A stretch of DNA of 64,000 nt from Alphaproteobacteria bacterium (GTDB lineage: Bacteria; Pseudomonadota; Alphaproteobacteria; UBA9655), in contig DAIDHR010000006.1 of assembly GCA_027459605.1 (NCBI GenBank), positions 1 through 64,000 of the forward strand, read 5' to 3'. Shown piece by piece: positions 1 through 9,976 of the stretch. The position numbers and the translations under genes were made by a program. The notes under the pieces are model-generated. The model worked only from the letters and a program-made list of their open reading frames with translations. It had not been told where the DNA came from and searched no databases. Each line of letters starts with the position of its first letter. Position 1 is the first letter of the stretch.

Positions 1-68
1 TATGAGATGACTTTGTAATAAGATATAAAAAACTCTTTTTTTAACACTAAAATTGTGATAGCATACAA

Positions 69-89
69 AAACCTATCGTAAGTAGGTTT
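69..89. other. small hairpin upstream of the Cys-rich secreted gene
   Basis: AAACCTA and TAGGTTT form a 7-bp inverted repeat around a 7-base loop, about 25 bases before the start codon. A TATAAT at 89-94 overlaps the right arm but lies too close to the Shine-Dalgarno to serve as the -10 of this gene. It could be a leader hairpin or an upstream terminator. No role can be assigned. Confidence 0.35.
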
Positions 90-112
90 ATAATAATCAA
101 GGGAGAATTAAA

Positions 113-565
113 ATGAAAAATAAACTTTTAACATTAACTTTTGCGTTAAGTCTTTTAGTTTTAGGAGCTGGAGCTCATGCTGTTGAAGATTCAGCACCTG
201 AAGCGCCTACAGCACCTGAATTTGGGACAACCATTGCTGAAGCTGCTTGTGATGCTTTATACAGTGATACGAGTACAAGAGATTTTTGCAATTCGGAATG
301 CCGAAGCAAGAATGCACAAGAGCTTGGAGCGTGTATTAAAAGAGTGATGGCTGATGGAGATGTTTCCGAATCAGTTAAGCAAGCGATTACACGTAACGTT
401 GGGGATAAATGTTATAATTATTGCAATGGTGGAACGTGCAAAAAAGTTTTCGGCGTTGGTGGAGATGCTAACTGTAAAGCAGTTTGCTGCGCTGCAAAAG
501 CTAAAGATAGAATCCTAAAGTGCTGTACAGCGGCAAAGGATGAAGGTTGTTCTGGTTGTGAGTAA
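113..565 (+). CDS. Cys-rich secreted protein, unknown function
   Basis: I do not recognise this 150-aa protein. It starts with a clear Sec signal peptide (basic MKNK, then a hydrophobic LTFALSLLVLGAGAHA) with probable cleavage after AHA near residue 23. The mature part holds 14 cysteines in pairs and short CxxC or CxxxC spacings, ending in a CC-rich stretch and GCSGC. Such a protein is likely exported and folded with disulfides, or binds metal. The start is supported by GGGAG at 101-105, eight bases before ATG. A strong terminator follows, so it is probably a single-gene transcript. It resembles in style the other short orphan secreted proteins in the window but shares no visible sequence with them. 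Confidence 0.75.
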   Translation: MKNKLLTLTFALSLLVLGAGAHAVEDSAPEAPTAPEFGTTIAEAACDALYSDTSTRDFCNSECRSKNAQELGACIKRVMADGDVSESVKQAITRNVGDKCYNYCNGGTCKKVFGVGGDANCKAVCCAAKAKDRILKCCTAAKDEGCSGCE

Positions 566-633
566 ATTCTTATATGTAAGGCGTTTACAAGCATAATCTG
601 CTGTTAATACCAACTATTAAATAATACCAAAAG

Positions 634-668
634 AAGGCCTATCTCTAGAAGAGGTAGGCCTTTGAGTT
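634..668 (+). terminator. rho-independent terminator of the Cys-rich gene
   Basis: GGCCTATCTCT pairs with AGAGGTAGGCC around a short loop (one wobble pair), with flanking A and T residues (AAGAA before, TTTGAGTTTTT after). It lies about 70 bases past the stop of the 150-aa gene and could work in both directions. Confidence 0.8.
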
Positions 669-831
669 TTTGTAGATAAGTGGAATAGGGTTAACCCCCC
701 ACCGACTTTAGCCGGGTAATTGATATTACTGTAAAGAATTATATTGATCTAATATACTTCGCTTTCTTCCCATGAGTTCGTTAGACTGCTGATCTTTAGG
801 GACCTATATTATCATCCACCCTACACTGTCA

Positions 832-894
832 TCCACGGGCTAGAAAATTCCTTGTTTTTCGCAAGAAAGACAACGAATTTTCTTGACCCGTGGA
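832..894. repeat. palindromic repeat flanking the GIY-YIG gene (left)
   Basis: TCCACGGG..AGAAAATTC on the left arm is the near-perfect reverse complement of GAATTTTCTTGACCCGTGGA on the right arm, about 20 bases per arm with a loop near 24 bases. The right arm ends next to the stop codon of the GIY-YIG gene. It resembles the common bacterial CCCGTGGA-type palindromes; mobility is inferred. Confidence 0.8.
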
Positions 895-899
895 TCTCA

Positions 900-1187
900 T
901 TAGTTACAGATGGTTTCCCATAAATCTGTCCAATCAGGATTAAAGTCCTCAATGAGCTTAAGTTTCCAGCTTCTTTTCCAATGCTTTAGGTTTTTCTCTC
1001 TTTGGATAGCAATTTCAATTTGTTCATGAATCTCAAAATAAACGAGCTTTTTAAGATTATAGGTTTTTGTAAATTCATCAATTAAACCTTGTCTATGCTC
1101 ATAAATACGACGAACTAAATTATTGGTTACTCCAATATAAAGAGTTCCTGTAGGCTTGTTAGTCATGATATAGATATAATATTTCAT
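900..1187 (-). CDS. GIY-YIG family nuclease-like mini-protein
   Basis: This is a single-domain GIY-YIG protein of 95 aa from the ATG giving MKYYIYIMTN. The ORF track's longer start lies inside the upstream palindrome and adds residues not typical of the family. The fold signature is visible: YYIYIMTN, then LYIGVTNNLVRRIYEHRQG (YIG motif and conserved Arg/His), the conserved Glu in FEIHEQIEIAIQREK, and the usual C-terminal NPDWTDLWE. The family (COG2827/YhbQ type) has the catalytic domain of homing endonucleases and UvrC, but its cellular role is unclear. The gene sits alone between two palindromic repeats, a common setting for such genes, so a selfish or repeat-associated role is possible. 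Confidence 0.8.
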   Translation of the reverse strand: MKYYIYIMTNKPTGTLYIGVTNNLVRRIYEHRQGLIDEFTKTYNLKKLVYFEIHEQIEIAIQREKNLKHWKRSWKLKLIEDFNPDWTDLWETICN

Positions 1188-1207
1188 TTTATACAGTAGA
1201 TTAAGAG

Positions 1208-1271
1208 ATCCTCGTGTCAATAAATGCTAAGCCCCAGCTACGCAGGAGCAAAGCATTTATTGCACAAGGAT
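1208..1271. repeat. palindromic repeat flanking the GIY-YIG gene (right)
   Basis: The left arm ATCCTCGTGTCAATAAATGC matches the reverse complement of the right arm (AGCATTTATTGCACAAGGAT) with one insertion and one mismatch. The loop contains AGCCCCAGCTACGCAGGAGC. It differs in sequence from the palindrome on the other side of the gene, so the pair is not a simple terminal inverted repeat of one transposon. Confidence 0.75.
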
Positions 1272-1346
1272 GACAATCGAGCGAGAAGAGTACACCTTTA
1301 TTAAGGATAAGATAAGTGCACTGAACCTAATACGTGCAGCTCTTCT

Positions 1347-1382
1347 GTCTTCCGACTCATTGTTTGAAAGCAAAATGTATAG
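1347..1382. repeat. dispersed repeat, copy 1 (upstream of nuoA)
   Basis: GTCTTCC, ACTCATTGTTTGAA and GCAAAATG recur in the same order and spacing at 10709-10745, between nuoJ and nuoK, with only a few differences over about 36 bases. This is a dispersed repeat seen directly in the window; its function is unknown. Confidence 0.7.
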
Positions 1383-1399
1383 AACCTTTTGGGTGAGCG

Positions 1400-1405
1400 T
1401 ATAAT
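1400..1405 (+). promoter_or_regulatory. candidate -10 box for the nuo leader or a small RNA
   Basis: A perfect TATAAT follows GAGCG and precedes GATTGCAAGG. No good -35 is found 16-18 bases upstream, so this is a weak assignment. If used, transcription would begin near 1412, about 275 bases before nuoA. Confidence 0.35.
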
Positions 1406-1411
1406 GATTGC

Positions 1412-1600
1412 AAGGCTTTTTAAACTATTTTACAGATGCCTTGATCCTCCTCTGATGAAAAAGGGGAGGCTTAAAATTTAGTGTTTTCAAGACCACACAT
1501 TCATTGTATACCTATTGAACCTGAAGAGGCTGTATTTTTCCTCCTATGAAGGCATGACCGCGAGGACGGGGGCCATAGAAAAGCCGGGGTTCTATTTTTG
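1412..1600 (+). ncRNA. candidate structured leader or small RNA upstream of nuoA
   Basis: This stretch has no ORF. ATGCCTT (1436-1442) is exactly complementary to AAGGCAT (1549-1555). CCTCCTC (1446-1452) can pair with GGGGAGG (1463-1469), or that GGAGG with CCTCC near 1541-1545, giving a long interrupted hairpin. CAAGGC (1411-1416) competes for the same GCCTTG, so two folds exclude each other. A TATAAT lies just upstream, and ATAGAA/TTCTAT followed by TTTT near 1575-1599 looks terminator-like. The shape recalls 6S RNA, but conserved 6S sequence was not established by eye. The 3' part (1550-1613) also resembles a decayed palindromic repeat. Alternatives are a nuo leader or repeat debris. Confidence 0.22.
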
Positions 1601-1687
1601 CGGGAATGGTAACGTAAGATTCGGAATACCACAACTCCATGGGTGACGAGTATATGAATAAGGCAAAAGAAAAGCTGGGCTAAGACC

Positions 1688-2089
1688 GTGGATCTTTCAT
1701 CAAGTCAGTTTATGAATACTCCCCTTTATGGAAGTCTTGAGGATTATTTTAGTATCCTTGTGTTTATAGCCGTTGCCTTTGGAATTTCCCTTTTTCTTGT
1801 TGCCTTGTCTTTGTTTTGGGGGCCTCGAAAGCCTGATTCTGAAAAACTGTCACCTTATGAATGTGGTTTTGAAGCATTCAGTGATGCGCGCTTAAAATTC
1901 GATGTTCGGTATTATCTTGTTGCTATTTTGTTCATTATTTTTGATCTAGAAATTGCATTTCTTTTTCCTTGGGCAGTTAGCTTAAAGGACATCGGGGCTT
2001 TTGGGTTTTGGTCCATGATTGTTTTTTTAACCCTTCTTGCTGTTGGGTATATTTATGAATGGTCTAAAGGAGCGCTTGAATGGGAGTAA
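1688..2089 (+). CDS. nuoA: NADH-quinone oxidoreductase subunit A
   Basis: NuoA is a small membrane subunit of complex I, with three transmembrane helices at the junction of the peripheral and membrane arms. The 133-aa product shows the family pattern: a first helix ([20 protein letters not shown]), the conserved loop [43 protein letters not shown], and a last helix. The loop Cys lies in a segment that closes over the quinone site in the family. The start is a GTG; an in-frame ATG at 1712 is an alternative, and neither has a strong Shine-Dalgarno. It opens the nuo operon and overlaps nuoB by 10 bases. Confidence 0.96.
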   Translation: MDLSSSQFMNTPLYGSLEDYFSILVFIAVAFGISLFLVALSLFWGPRKPDSEKLSPYECGFEAFSDARLKFDVRYYLVAILFIIFDLEIAFLFPWAVSLKDIGAFGFWSMIVFLTLLAVGYIYEWSKGALEWE

Positions 2090-2658
2090 AAAAACCGTTT
2101 TTACCTAAGGAAGCCATTAACGCTGGATATAGTTTTGAGGCAATTCCCGAAGGCATTGATCCTGATGCTCTCCTTCAAGCGCTTACTCAAGAGGTTAGTC
2201 ACAGGGGGTTTGTCGTAACTCAATTGGATAAACTTGCGGCTTGGGCTCAATCGGGGTCCCTCTGGCCTATGACCTTTGGGCTTGCCTGCTGTGCTATTGA
2301 AATGATGCAAACAGCAGCATCTCGCTATGACCTTGATCGTTTTGGAGTAGTTTTCCGGCCTAGTCCTCGGCAAGCTGACTTAATGATTGTTGCAGGGACA
2401 TTAACGAATAAGATGGCAGGACCATTGCGAAAAGTATATGACCAAATGGCCGAGCCTCGGTATGTCATTTCTATGGGATCTTGTGCGAATGGGGGAGGAT
2501 ATTACCATTATTCTTATTCAGTAACGCGTGGATGTGATCGAATTGTACCCGTTGATGTTTATGTTCCAGGCTGTCCTCCGACAGCTGAAGCTTTGCTTTA
2601 TGGTATTTTACAGTTACAGCGAAAAATTAATCGAGAAAAGCATTTTTCACGGTGTTGA
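2080..2658 (+). CDS. nuoB: NADH-quinone oxidoreductase subunit B
   Basis: NuoB carries the terminal iron-sulfur cluster N2, which passes electrons to ubiquinone. In this 192-aa protein the four ligands are visible as adjacent C70 and C71 ([10 protein letters not shown]), C135 ([14 protein letters not shown]) and C165 ([11 protein letters not shown]). The N-terminal 45 residues form the usual variable extension. The ATG overlaps the end of nuoA, which suggests translational coupling; the stop overlaps or abuts nuoC. Length and motifs are normal for the 20-kDa/PSST family. Confidence 0.97.
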   Translation: MGVKKPFLPKEAINAGYSFEAIPEGIDPDALLQALTQEVSHRGFVVTQLDKLAAWAQSGSLWPMTFGLACCAIEMMQTAASRYDLDRFGVVFRPSPRQADLMIVAGTLTNKMAGPLRKVYDQMAEPRYVISMGSCANGGGYYHYSYSVTRGCDRIVPVDVYVPGCPPTAEALLYGILQLQRKINREKHFSRC

Positions 2659-2663
2659 TAACC

Positions 2664-3290
2664 ATGGCTACACCTCAAGATTTAGATATCCTCGGACGTC
2701 AAATAGCTCAAGAAATTGGAACAGATATTCTTTCCTGGTCGGTGAGCCATGGCGAGCTGGTGATGACTGTGGAGCGACCTTCCATTATACGTGTTTTAAC
2801 ATACCTTAGAGACTCTGAATCACTTCAATTTTCCCAGCTTATGGATGTTTGTGGGGTGGATTATTTGGGACGAGAGCTTCGTTTTGATGTTGTTTACCAT
2901 CTCTTAAGCTTGCTACGGAATCAGCGGATCCGAATTAAAGTTGAAGTGGAGGAGGGAGTGCCAGTGCCCTCTGTTACATCTGTTTATAGTAGTGCAAACT
3001 GGTGGGAAAGAGAGGTTTTTGACCTCTACGGCATTCCTTTTGAGGATCACCCCGATTTAAGGCGAATACTGACGGACTATGGGTTTGAGGGGTATCCTTT
3101 ACGTAAAGATTTTCCTTTAACTGGCTATGTTGAGGTTCGTTATGATGAGGATCAAAAACGTGTTGTTTATGAACCAGTGAAGTTGCCTCAAGCCTTTCGA
3201 AACTTTGATTTTGAAAGTCCGTGGGAGGGAATGGAGTTTGCAGTTGAGACCCTGTTTCCAATGAAGGCGGGGAGGCGAAGTGATGGCTGA
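2664..3290 (+). CDS. nuoC: NADH-quinone oxidoreductase subunit C
   Basis: NuoC is the 30-kDa peripheral subunit of complex I, which binds NuoD and has no cofactor. The family signature is clear near residues 110-135: [40 protein letters not shown] start at ATG 2664 (MATPQDL, 208 aa). The ORF track starts at a GTG 12 bases upstream that overlaps the nuoB stop; neither has a strong Shine-Dalgarno, so four N-terminal residues are uncertain. NuoC and NuoD are separate genes, as usual in alphaproteobacteria, not the fused NuoCD of enterics. Confidence 0.95.
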   Translation: MATPQDLDILGRQIAQEIGTDILSWSVSHGELVMTVERPSIIRVLTYLRDSESLQFSQLMDVCGVDYLGRELRFDVVYHLLSLLRNQRIRIKVEVEEGVPVPSVTSVYSSANWWEREVFDLYGIPFEDHPDLRRILTDYGFEGYPLRKDFPLTGYVEVRYDEDQKRVVYEPVKLPQAFRNFDFESPWEGMEFAVETLFPMKAGRRSDG

Positions 3291-4479
3291 AAGTCCCCAA
3301 AAAAAGTCGGCAAATAGACAAAACTTTACCTTAAATTTTGGTCCTCAACATCCTGCAGCTCATGGTGTTTTAAGGCTGATTTTAGAAATGGATGGGGAGG
3401 TTGTAGAGCGAGCAGACCCACACATTGGGCTCCTCCACCGTGGAACTGAAAAATTAATTGAATATAAAACATATCCTCAAGCAATTCCTTACTTTGATCG
3501 CCTAGATTACGTCTCTCCCATGTGTCAGGAGCATGCCTTTGCTTTGGCTGTAGAAAAACTGTTAGGTCTAGATATTCCACCCAGGGCTAAATACATTCGC
3601 GTCCTTTTTGCTGAAATTACCCGCATTTTAAATCATCTTCTTAATATAACGACGATGGCTCTTGATGTGGGGGCCATAACTCCCCTTTTGTGGGGATTTG
3701 AAGAGCGTGAAATTCTGATGGGATTTTACGAGCGGGTTTCAGGAGCGCGTATGCACGCCAACTACTTTCGTCCAGGGGGGGTTCAGAAAGATTTGCCACC
3801 TGGTCTCATGGAGGATATTGCTGCCTTTGCAGACCGCTTTCCCCAGGTGATTGATGATCTTGAACGGTTATTGACAGACAATCGTATTTTCAAGCAGCGG
3901 ACCGTCAGTATTGGGATCGTTACTTCTGATCAAGCTCTTGATTGGGGATTTTCGGGTCCAATGTTGCGGGCTTCCAATATTGCGTGGGACTTACGTCGAA
4001 ATCAACCCTATGAAGTCTATGATCAGATGGACTTTCTGATTCCTGTGGGAAAAAATGGCGATTGTTATGATAGGTATCTTGTTCGGATGGAAGAGATGCG
4101 TCAAAGTGTCCGAATTATCAAGCAATGCTTAGATCAAATGCCTGAGGGACTTGTTAAAGTTAAAAATTATAAAGTTACAACGCCGCCTCGGGAAGAAATG
4201 AAAACGTCTATGGAAGCTTTAATTCACCACTTTAAGCTTTATACAGAAGGCTATCACGTTCCAAAAGGCGAAACCTATACTGTGGTAGAAGCCCCAAAAG
4301 GGGAGTTTGGCGTTTATTTGGTTTCGGATGGAAGTAATAGGCCCTATCGTTGCAAGATTAGACCGCCAAGCTTTGCCTTTTTGCAGGCTTTTGATCTGAT
4401 GACGAAAGGACATATGCTTGCAGATGTGCCTAGCATTATTGGGTCGTTAGATATTGTGTTTGGGGAAATTGACCGATGA
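3283..4479 (+). CDS. nuoD: NADH-quinone oxidoreductase subunit D
   Basis: NuoD (49-kDa subunit, related to NiFe-hydrogenase large subunits) forms the quinone cavity with NuoB. Visible motifs are [14 protein letters not shown] and [20 protein letters not shown] near the N-terminus, the helix [11 protein letters not shown], and the conserved C-terminus [18 protein letters not shown]. The start is ATG 3283, seven bases after GGAGG (3271-3275); the ORF track's GTG at 3280 is less likely. It overlaps nuoC by eight bases and nuoE through ATGA. The hydrogenase metal-binding cysteines are absent, as in all complex I members. Confidence 0.97.
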   Translation: MAESPQKKSANRQNFTLNFGPQHPAAHGVLRLILEMDGEVVERADPHIGLLHRGTEKLIEYKTYPQAIPYFDRLDYVSPMCQEHAFALAVEKLLGLDIPPRAKYIRVLFAEITRILNHLLNITTMALDVGAITPLLWGFEEREILMGFYERVSGARMHANYFRPGGVQKDLPPGLMEDIAAFADRFPQVIDDLERLLTDNRIFKQRTVSIGIVTSDQALDWGFSGPMLRASNIAWDLRRNQPYEVYDQMDFLIPVGKNGDCYDRYLVRMEEMRQSVRIIKQCLDQMPEGLVKVKNYKVTTPPREEMKTSMEALIHHFKLYTEGYHVPKGETYTVVEAPKGEFGVYLVSDGSNRPYRCKIRPPSFAFLQAFDLMTKGHMLADVPSIIGSLDIVFGEIDR

Positions 4480-5087
4480 AAAAGACGCCATCAAAAAAGC
4501 ATTCGGAAAAAACAGCTCCGAAGGAAGATTTTAAAACCTTTGCTTTTTCTAAGGAAAATGAGGAGAAGATCCCAGAGATACTTAAGCGCTATCCCGAAGG
4601 GCGGCAGGCGAGTGCAATTCTTCCTCTCTTCGAGCTTGCTCAGCGCCAGTGTGGAGGATGGCTTCCGGGAAGTGCCATTGAGAAAATAACCGAGATGCTG
4701 GGCCTTCCTATCATAAGGGGATATGAGGTGGCTACCTTTTATACAATGTTTAATTTAAAACCCGTGGGCAAATATCACCTCCAGATTTGTGGAACAACAC
4801 CCTGCATGTTGCGAGGAAGTGAAGATCTAAAACGGGTATGTAAACGTTTCTTAGGGATTGAATGTGGTGAAACAACCGAAGATGGCTTGTTTACATTAAA
4901 TGAGGTTGAGTGCATCGGAGCTTGCGTTAATGCCCCTGTTGTTCAAATCAATGATGATTATTATGAAGATTTGTCGGAAAAAAGCTTTCTAAACATTCTT
5001 GATAACTTGTCAGAAGGTCGCGAGGCTAAGCCTGGATCTGCGATAAGTCGGCAAGGATCGGCTCCGTTAAAGAAGGAGCAGTCATGA
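4476..5087 (+). CDS. nuoE: NADH-quinone oxidoreductase subunit E
   Basis: NuoE is the 24-kDa thioredoxin-like subunit of the NADH dehydrogenase module and holds the [2Fe-2S] cluster N1a. Its ligands are visible as C105 and C110 ([12 protein letters not shown]) and C146 and C150 ([13 protein letters not shown]). The first 20 residues are Lys-rich and variable. The C-terminal tail ([17 protein letters not shown]) matches the alphaproteobacterial and mitochondrial type rather than the shorter enteric one. Both ends overlap neighbours through ATGA, indicating coupled translation with nuoD and nuoF. Confidence 0.96.
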   Translation: MKKTPSKKHSEKTAPKEDFKTFAFSKENEEKIPEILKRYPEGRQASAILPLFELAQRQCGGWLPGSAIEKITEMLGLPIIRGYEVATFYTMFNLKPVGKYHLQICGTTPCMLRGSEDLKRVCKRFLGIECGETTEDGLFTLNEVECIGACVNAPVVQINDDYYEDLSEKSFLNILDNLSEGREAKPGSAISRQGSAPLKKEQS

Positions 5088-6355
5088 TAAAAGAAAATGA
5101 CCGCATTTTTACTAACCTTTATGGAATCGAAGATTGGCGCCTCAAGGGAGCCAAGAAAAGAGGAGACTGGGATAACACCAAAAATCTTATTCAGCAAGGA
5201 CAGGCCTGGATTATTCAGGAAGTCATGACTTCCTGCTTGAGAGGGAGAGGAGGAGCCGGCTTTCCGACGGGGCGGAAATGGTCTTTCATGCCAAAAGATG
5301 ACGGCGTGACTCCTCGGTACTTGATTATTAATGCTGATGAGAGCGAACCAGGAACGTGTAAGGATAGGGACATTTTACGCTTTGAACCCCACAAGCTCGT
5401 GGAAGGAGCCCTTTTATCCGGTTTTGCTATTGGAGCTCATACTGGCTATGTATATATCCGTGGAGAGTTTTATCGAGAAGCTGAACACCTGGAAGCCGCT
5501 ATCAATGAAGCTTATGAAGCAGGTCTTTTAGGCAAAAATGCTGCCAATTCCGGGTGGGACTTTGATCTTTATGTTCACAGGGGAGCAGGGGCCTATATTT
5601 GCGGCGAAGAGACAGCCCTTTTGGAGAGTTTAGAAGGTCGAAAGGGAATGCCTCGACTTAAGCCTCCTTTCCCTGCGGTTGTTGGTCTTTATGGTTGCCC
5701 AACGATCATAAATAACGTTGAAACTATTGCGGTTGTGCCAACTATCTTACGGAGAGGAGGAGCTTGGTTCGCAGGCATAGGAACTTCTGACAGTACGGGT
5801 ACAAAAATATATTGCATTTCAGGGCACGTGAATACGCCTTGTAATGTAGAAGAAGAAATGGGCATCCCTTTGAAAGAGCTTATAGAAAAGTATGGGGGCG
5901 GCGTTCGAGGAGGCTGGGATAATTTATTGGCCGTTATTCCTGGAGGATCCTCGGTTCCCCTTTTACCTAAGAATATTTGTGAGACGGTGCTAATGGATTT
6001 TGCATCCCTTGCTCAAGTGAAAAGTGCATTGGGTACGGCAGGAATTATTGTTATGGATAAATCTACTGATATTGTTCGTGCAATTGCTCGCTTGTCGAAG
6101 TTTTATATGCATGAAAGCTGTGGCCAATGCACACCTTGTCGTGAAGGGACAGGATGGATGTGGCGGATGCTCACGCGTCTTGCTGATGGAATTGGGACAG
6201 TTGAGGATATTGACCGCCTTGAAGAGGTGACTTATGAGGTTGAGGGGCACACGATTTGTGCTCTCGGAGATGCAGCTGCATGGCCTGTGCAGGGGTTAAT
6301 TCGCCATTTCCGCTCTGAGATTGAGCGGCGACTTAATGTTCAGCAGGTGGCGTGA
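5084..6355 (+). CDS. nuoF: NADH-quinone oxidoreductase subunit F
   Basis: NuoF binds NADH and FMN and holds cluster N3; it is where electrons enter complex I. Seen in the 423-aa product: the FMN site [10 protein letters not shown] (54-63), the NADH/FMN segment [19 protein letters not shown] (about 168-186), and four N3 ligands C346, C349 and C352 ([12 protein letters not shown]) plus C392 ([13 protein letters not shown]). It overlaps nuoE by ATGA and is followed by GAGGAG, which serves nuoG. Confidence 0.98.
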   Translation: MIKENDRIFTNLYGIEDWRLKGAKKRGDWDNTKNLIQQGQAWIIQEVMTSCLRGRGGAGFPTGRKWSFMPKDDGVTPRYLIINADESEPGTCKDRDILRFEPHKLVEGALLSGFAIGAHTGYVYIRGEFYREAEHLEAAINEAYEAGLLGKNAANSGWDFDLYVHRGAGAYICGEETALLESLEGRKGMPRLKPPFPAVVGLYGCPTIINNVETIAVVPTILRRGGAWFAGIGTSDSTGTKIYCISGHVNTPCNVEEEMGIPLKELIEKYGGGVRGGWDNLLAVIPGGSSVPLLPKNICETVLMDFASLAQVKSALGTAGIIVMDKSTDIVRAIARLSKFYMHESCGQCTPCREGTGWMWRMLTRLADGIGTVEDIDRLEEVTYEVEGHTICALGDAAAWPVQGLIRHFRSEIERRLNVQQVA

Positions 6356-6364
6356 GGAGAAATA

Positions 6365-8425
6365 ATGCCAAAGCTTGTGATTGATGATCAAGAAATAGAA
6401 GTTCCTGAAGGGATGACAGTTCTTCAAGCAGCCGAGATGCTGGGAATCGAAATACCTATTTTTTGTTATCACCCCAAGCTTTCCATTGCAGGAAATTGTC
6501 GGATGTGTCTTGTAGAGATGGAAAAATCTCCTAAGCCAATTGCCAGCTGTGCGATGCCAGCCTCTGAGGGAATGGTGATACGAACCCAAACACCTATGGT
6601 GAAAAAGGCAAGGCAAGGCGTTTTAGAATTTCTTCTCATCAATCATCCTCTTGATTGCCCGATTTGTGATCAGGGTGGGGAATGTGACCTTCAAGACATA
6701 ACCATGGCCTATGGAGCAGATTCCAGTCGCTTTGAGTTTAATAAGCGAGCAGTTCCTGATAAGGAGTTTGGCCCTCTTATTGAAACAGCCATGAACCGAT
6801 GTATTCATTGTACACGTTGTATTCGATTTGCGAGTGAAGTGGCAGGCGTGCCAGAGCTTGGGGCAACAGGACGAGGGGAGGATATGGAAATCGGTACTTA
6901 TATTGAAAAAACGATCACCTCTGAGTTGTCTGGAAATATGATCGACATTTGCCCTGTAGGAGCTCTAACTTCAAAACCTTATAATTTTCGAGGCCGTTCT
7001 TGGGAGCTATCAGGAACCCCCTCCATAGATGTATTTGATGCTGTTGGGTGTTCTATAAGGATTGATACGCGGGGGCGAGAGGTCATGCGTATTTTGCCCC
7101 GCCAAAATGATGAGGTGAATGAGGAGTGGATTTCGGACAAAAGCCGGTTCGCTTACGATGGCCTTAAGTATCAACGTCTTGATCGTCCATACGTGCGAGG
7201 AAAGGACGGACTTCTTAGCCCTGTAACTTGGGATGAGGCTTTTCTTGCCATTACAGAACGTCTTCACCATGTCCCAGGGGACCATGTAGCTGCTATTGTT
7301 GGCGATATGGCCGATGCTGAGGCTATGGTGGTCCTGAAAGATTTAATGACAGCAATCGGATCACCCCATATGGATTGTAGACAAGATGGAAGCCAAGTAG
7401 GAGAAGGCCCTCGGTGTAGTTATCTCTTTAATACAACCATAGCTGGCATTGAACGGGCTGACTTCTGTCTTTTAGTTGGAACAAATCCTCGATGGGAAGC
7501 TCCCCTCATTAATGCGCGCATCCGAAAAAACTATCTTTCGACAGGTCTGCCTATTGCGATGATTGGACCTTCTCATGATTTAGGTTATCCCGTTAATTTC
7601 TTGGGGAATGATCCTTTTATCCTTGAAAAAATTTTGAAAGGGCGAAATCCCATTAGCTCGGCTCTGAAAGCTGCTGCGTTTCCCATGATGATTGTAGGGG
7701 AGGAGGCCTTAAGACGAAAAGATGGTTCTATTATCTTGAGCCTCGCTCGACAAATTGCCGATAAATACGGCTTTGTTTATAAAACAAAGCCCCAAGATCA
7801 TTGGAATGGATTTAATGTTTTGCACACCGCTGCAAGTCGTGTAGGAGGTTTAGATTTAGGATTCTTACCAGACCCTAAGGGGTATACTGCAAAAGAGATC
7901 TTAAAAGCCGCCACTCGAAAAAAGATCGAGGTTGTGTATCTTTTAGGAGCTGATGAAATTGATATGTCTGCTCTAAAATCAACTTTTGTCATTTATCAAG
8001 GGCATCATGGAGATCGAGGAGCAGCTATTGCTGATGTCATTTTGCCTGGGGCTGCTTATACGGAAAAATCGGGGACATACGTAAATACAGAAGGGCGTGT
8101 TCAACGAGGGTTAAAAGCATCATCCCCTCCTGGAGAAGCTAAAGAAGATTGGAAAATCATCAGAGCACTCTCCGAGAAATTAGGCATTCAATTGCCATAC
8201 AATACAATTGAAGATGTAAGATCACGCCTTGTTAAAGTTAATCCCCTTTTTGATGAGTTGGATAAAGTGCAACGGGCCAAATGGGTTGAGTTTAACAAAG
8301 AGGGAGATCTTTCTCCAGAGCCCTTTAAGTCCATAATTGAGAATTTCTATATGACAGATTCTATTTCGCGCCACTCAATTACGATGGCAAAGTGTACCCG
8401 CGAAATTTTGGGAAGGGAAGCGTAG
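6365..8425 (+). CDS. nuoG: NADH-quinone oxidoreductase subunit G
   Basis: NuoG is the 75-kDa subunit carrying three clusters of the electron chain. Ligands visible in this 686-aa protein are N1b (C34, C45, C48, C62), N5 (H94, C98, C101, C107 in [16 protein letters not shown]) and N4 (C146, C149, C152, C196). A molybdopterin-oxidoreductase-like domain follows from about residue 215 but without cofactor. I see no extra CxxC..C cluster (N7) in that domain, which agrees with alphaproteobacterial and mitochondrial enzymes. The Shine-Dalgarno GAGGAG precedes the ATG by six bases. Confidence 0.97.
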   Translation: MPKLVIDDQEIEVPEGMTVLQAAEMLGIEIPIFCYHPKLSIAGNCRMCLVEMEKSPKPIASCAMPASEGMVIRTQTPMVKKARQGVLEFLLINHPLDCPICDQGGECDLQDITMAYGADSSRFEFNKRAVPDKEFGPLIETAMNRCIHCTRCIRFASEVAGVPELGATGRGEDMEIGTYIEKTITSELSGNMIDICPVGALTSKPYNFRGRSWELSGTPSIDVFDAVGCSIRIDTRGREVMRILPRQNDEVNEEWISDKSRFAYDGLKYQRLDRPYVRGKDGLLSPVTWDEAFLAITERLHHVPGDHVAAIVGDMADAEAMVVLKDLMTAIGSPHMDCRQDGSQVGEGPRCSYLFNTTIAGIERADFCLLVGTNPRWEAPLINARIRKNYLSTGLPIAMIGPSHDLGYPVNFLGNDPFILEKILKGRNPISSALKAAAFPMMIVGEEALRRKDGSIILSLARQIADKYGFVYKTKPQDHWNGFNVLHTAASRVGGLDLGFLPDPKGYTAKEILKAATRKKIEVVYLLGADEIDMSALKSTFVIYQGHHGDRGAAIADVILPGAAYTEKSGTYVNTEGRVQRGLKASSPPGEAKEDWKIIRALSEKLGIQLPYNTIEDVRSRLVKVNPLFDELDKVQRAKWVEFNKEGDLSPEPFKSIIENFYMTDSISRHSITMAKCTREILGREA

Positions 8426-8430
8426 GTCTC

Positions 8431-9453
8431 ATGGAGAGTACAGCAGACTTTTGGACTAGCCTCTTTTTTCCGACCTTATCTCTGGTTGGATACATATTCC
8501 TTATTATTGTTCCACTTTTATTAGCGATTGCTTATTTGACCTATGCTGAGAGGAAAGTTATTGCGGCAATGCAACTTCGGATCGGCCCTAATGTGGTTGG
8601 GTGGTTTGGGCTTTTGCAACCCTTTGCCGATGGACTAAAGCTTCTCCATAAGGAAACGATTATTCCAACTCGAGCTAATCCCTTGATATTCCTCATTGCT
8701 CCATTAATTACTTTTGGACTAAGCCTTTCAGCGTGGGCTGTTATTCCCTTTGACCTTGGGCTTGTTATAAGTAACATTAATGTAGGCGTTCTTTACCTAT
8801 TTGCGATTTCTTCCTTGGGGGTTTATGGGGTTATCATCGCTGGTTGGGCAAGTAACTCAAAATACCCATTCCTGGGAGCTTTAAGATCAGCTGCCCAAAT
8901 GGTGTCTTATGAAGTATCAATCGGGCTCGTTATTATTACGGTTCTTCTATCTGTAGGATCCTTAAATTTAACAAAGATTATAGAAGCCCAGCAGAGGATT
9001 TGGTTTATTATTCCTCATCTTCCCATGGCAGTCATTTTTATGGTGTCAGCCCTTGCAGAGACAAATCGGTCTCCTTTTGACTTGCCTGAAGCTGAGGCTG
9101 AGCTTGTATCAGGATATAACGTAGAATATTCCTCGATGACTTTTGCCCTTTTCTTCTTAGGGGAATATGCCAACATGATTTTAATGAGTGCTACGGGTAG
9201 CATTCTCTTTCTTGGGGGATGGCTCCCTCCCTTTGGTATCATTCCCTTTACGTGGATTCCCGGGATTGTGTGGTTTGCCTTAAAAATAGCTTTTCTTCTT
9301 TTTATTTTCTTATGGGCACGGGCCACATTTCCTCGATATCGCTATGATCAACTTATGCATTTAGGATGGAAAGTTTTCTTGCCCTTTTCTTTAATATGGG
9401 TTGTCTTAACCGCAGGGTTTTTATTTAGTTTCAATATGTTGCCAGGGAAGTGA
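8431..9453 (+). CDS. nuoH: NADH-quinone oxidoreductase subunit H
   Basis: NuoH (ND1) forms the membrane side of the quinone chamber. The 340-aa protein from ATG 8431 (MESTADFW) has about eight membrane segments and the family motifs [24 protein letters not shown] and [28 protein letters not shown], whose acidic residues line the quinone tunnel. The ORF track start at 8392 lies within nuoG and is rejected. The gene begins five bases after the nuoG stop and ends four bases before nuoI. Confidence 0.96.
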   Translation: MESTADFWTSLFFPTLSLVGYIFLIIVPLLLAIAYLTYAERKVIAAMQLRIGPNVVGWFGLLQPFADGLKLLHKETIIPTRANPLIFLIAPLITFGLSLSAWAVIPFDLGLVISNINVGVLYLFAISSLGVYGVIIAGWASNSKYPFLGALRSAAQMVSYEVSIGLVIITVLLSVGSLNLTKIIEAQQRIWFIIPHLPMAVIFMVSALAETNRSPFDLPEAEAELVSGYNVEYSSMTFALFFLGEYANMILMSATGSILFLGGWLPPFGIIPFTWIPGIVWFALKIAFLLFIFLWARATFPRYRYDQLMHLGWKVFLPFSLIWVVLTAGFLFSFNMLPGK

Positions 9454-9457
9454 AATC

Positions 9458-9976
9458 ATGGCCTATACAAGACCTATGAAATTACTGATTCGCATTTTAA
9501 AAGCTTTTGCCTTGGTTGATCTTTGGGTTGGAATGACTCTGACGCTTAAGTATGTTTTTTTCAGAAAAAAGGTTACTTTGATGTATCCTTATGAAAAAGG
9601 AACACTTTCAACTCGTTTTCGGGGAGAACATGCCTTAAGGCGTTATCCGAATGGAGAGGAAAGGTGTATTGCTTGCAAACTTTGTGAAGCGATCTGCCCC
9701 GCTCAAGCTATTACGATTGAAGCAGAAGAAAGAGAAGATGGTAGCAGGCGGGCCACACGCTATGATATTGATATGACTAAATGCATTTACTGCGGCATGT
9801 GTGAAGAAGCTTGTCCCGTTGATGCTATCGTGGAGGGACCAAATTTCGAGTTTTCAACAGAAACACGAGAAGAGCTTTACTATAATAAAGAAAGGCTTCT
9901 CGCAAACGGGGACTGCTGGGAAATTGAACTAGCTGCTCGTCTTGAGCGTGAAGCCGGGGAGAGGATGTCTTTATGA
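9458..9976 (+). CDS. nuoI: NADH-quinone oxidoreductase subunit I
   Basis: NuoI (TYKY, 23 kDa) is the ferredoxin-like subunit with clusters N6a and N6b, passing electrons to NuoB. The two CxxCxxCxxxCP motifs are C70/C73/C76/C80 ([16 protein letters not shown]) and C109/C112/C115/C119 ([16 protein letters not shown]). The N-terminal amphipathic part (residues 8-35) lies on the membrane arm. Its length of 172 aa is normal. It overlaps nuoJ by ATGA. Confidence 0.97.
   Translation: MAYTRPMKLLIRILKAFALVDLWVGMTLTLKYVFFRKKVTLMYPYEKGTLSTRFRGEHALRRYPNGEERCIACKLCEAICPAQAITIEAEEREDGSRRATRYDIDMTKCIYCGMCEEACPVDAIVEGPNFEFSTETREELYYNKERLLANGDCWEIELAARLEREAGERMSL

Larger units (their letters stand above)
566..899. 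other. intergenic stretch with no gene apart from terminator and repeat arm
   Basis: Apart from the terminator at 634-668 and the palindrome starting at 832, I see no ORF with a ribosome binding site and no clear promoter in this stretch. Confidence 0.6.

Noticed and set aside
1681-1703. GACCGTGGATCT at the nuoA start as a copy of the GIY-YIG palindrome arm
   Set aside because: Only about ten bases match the arm at 885-897 and no partner arm is present; likely chance.
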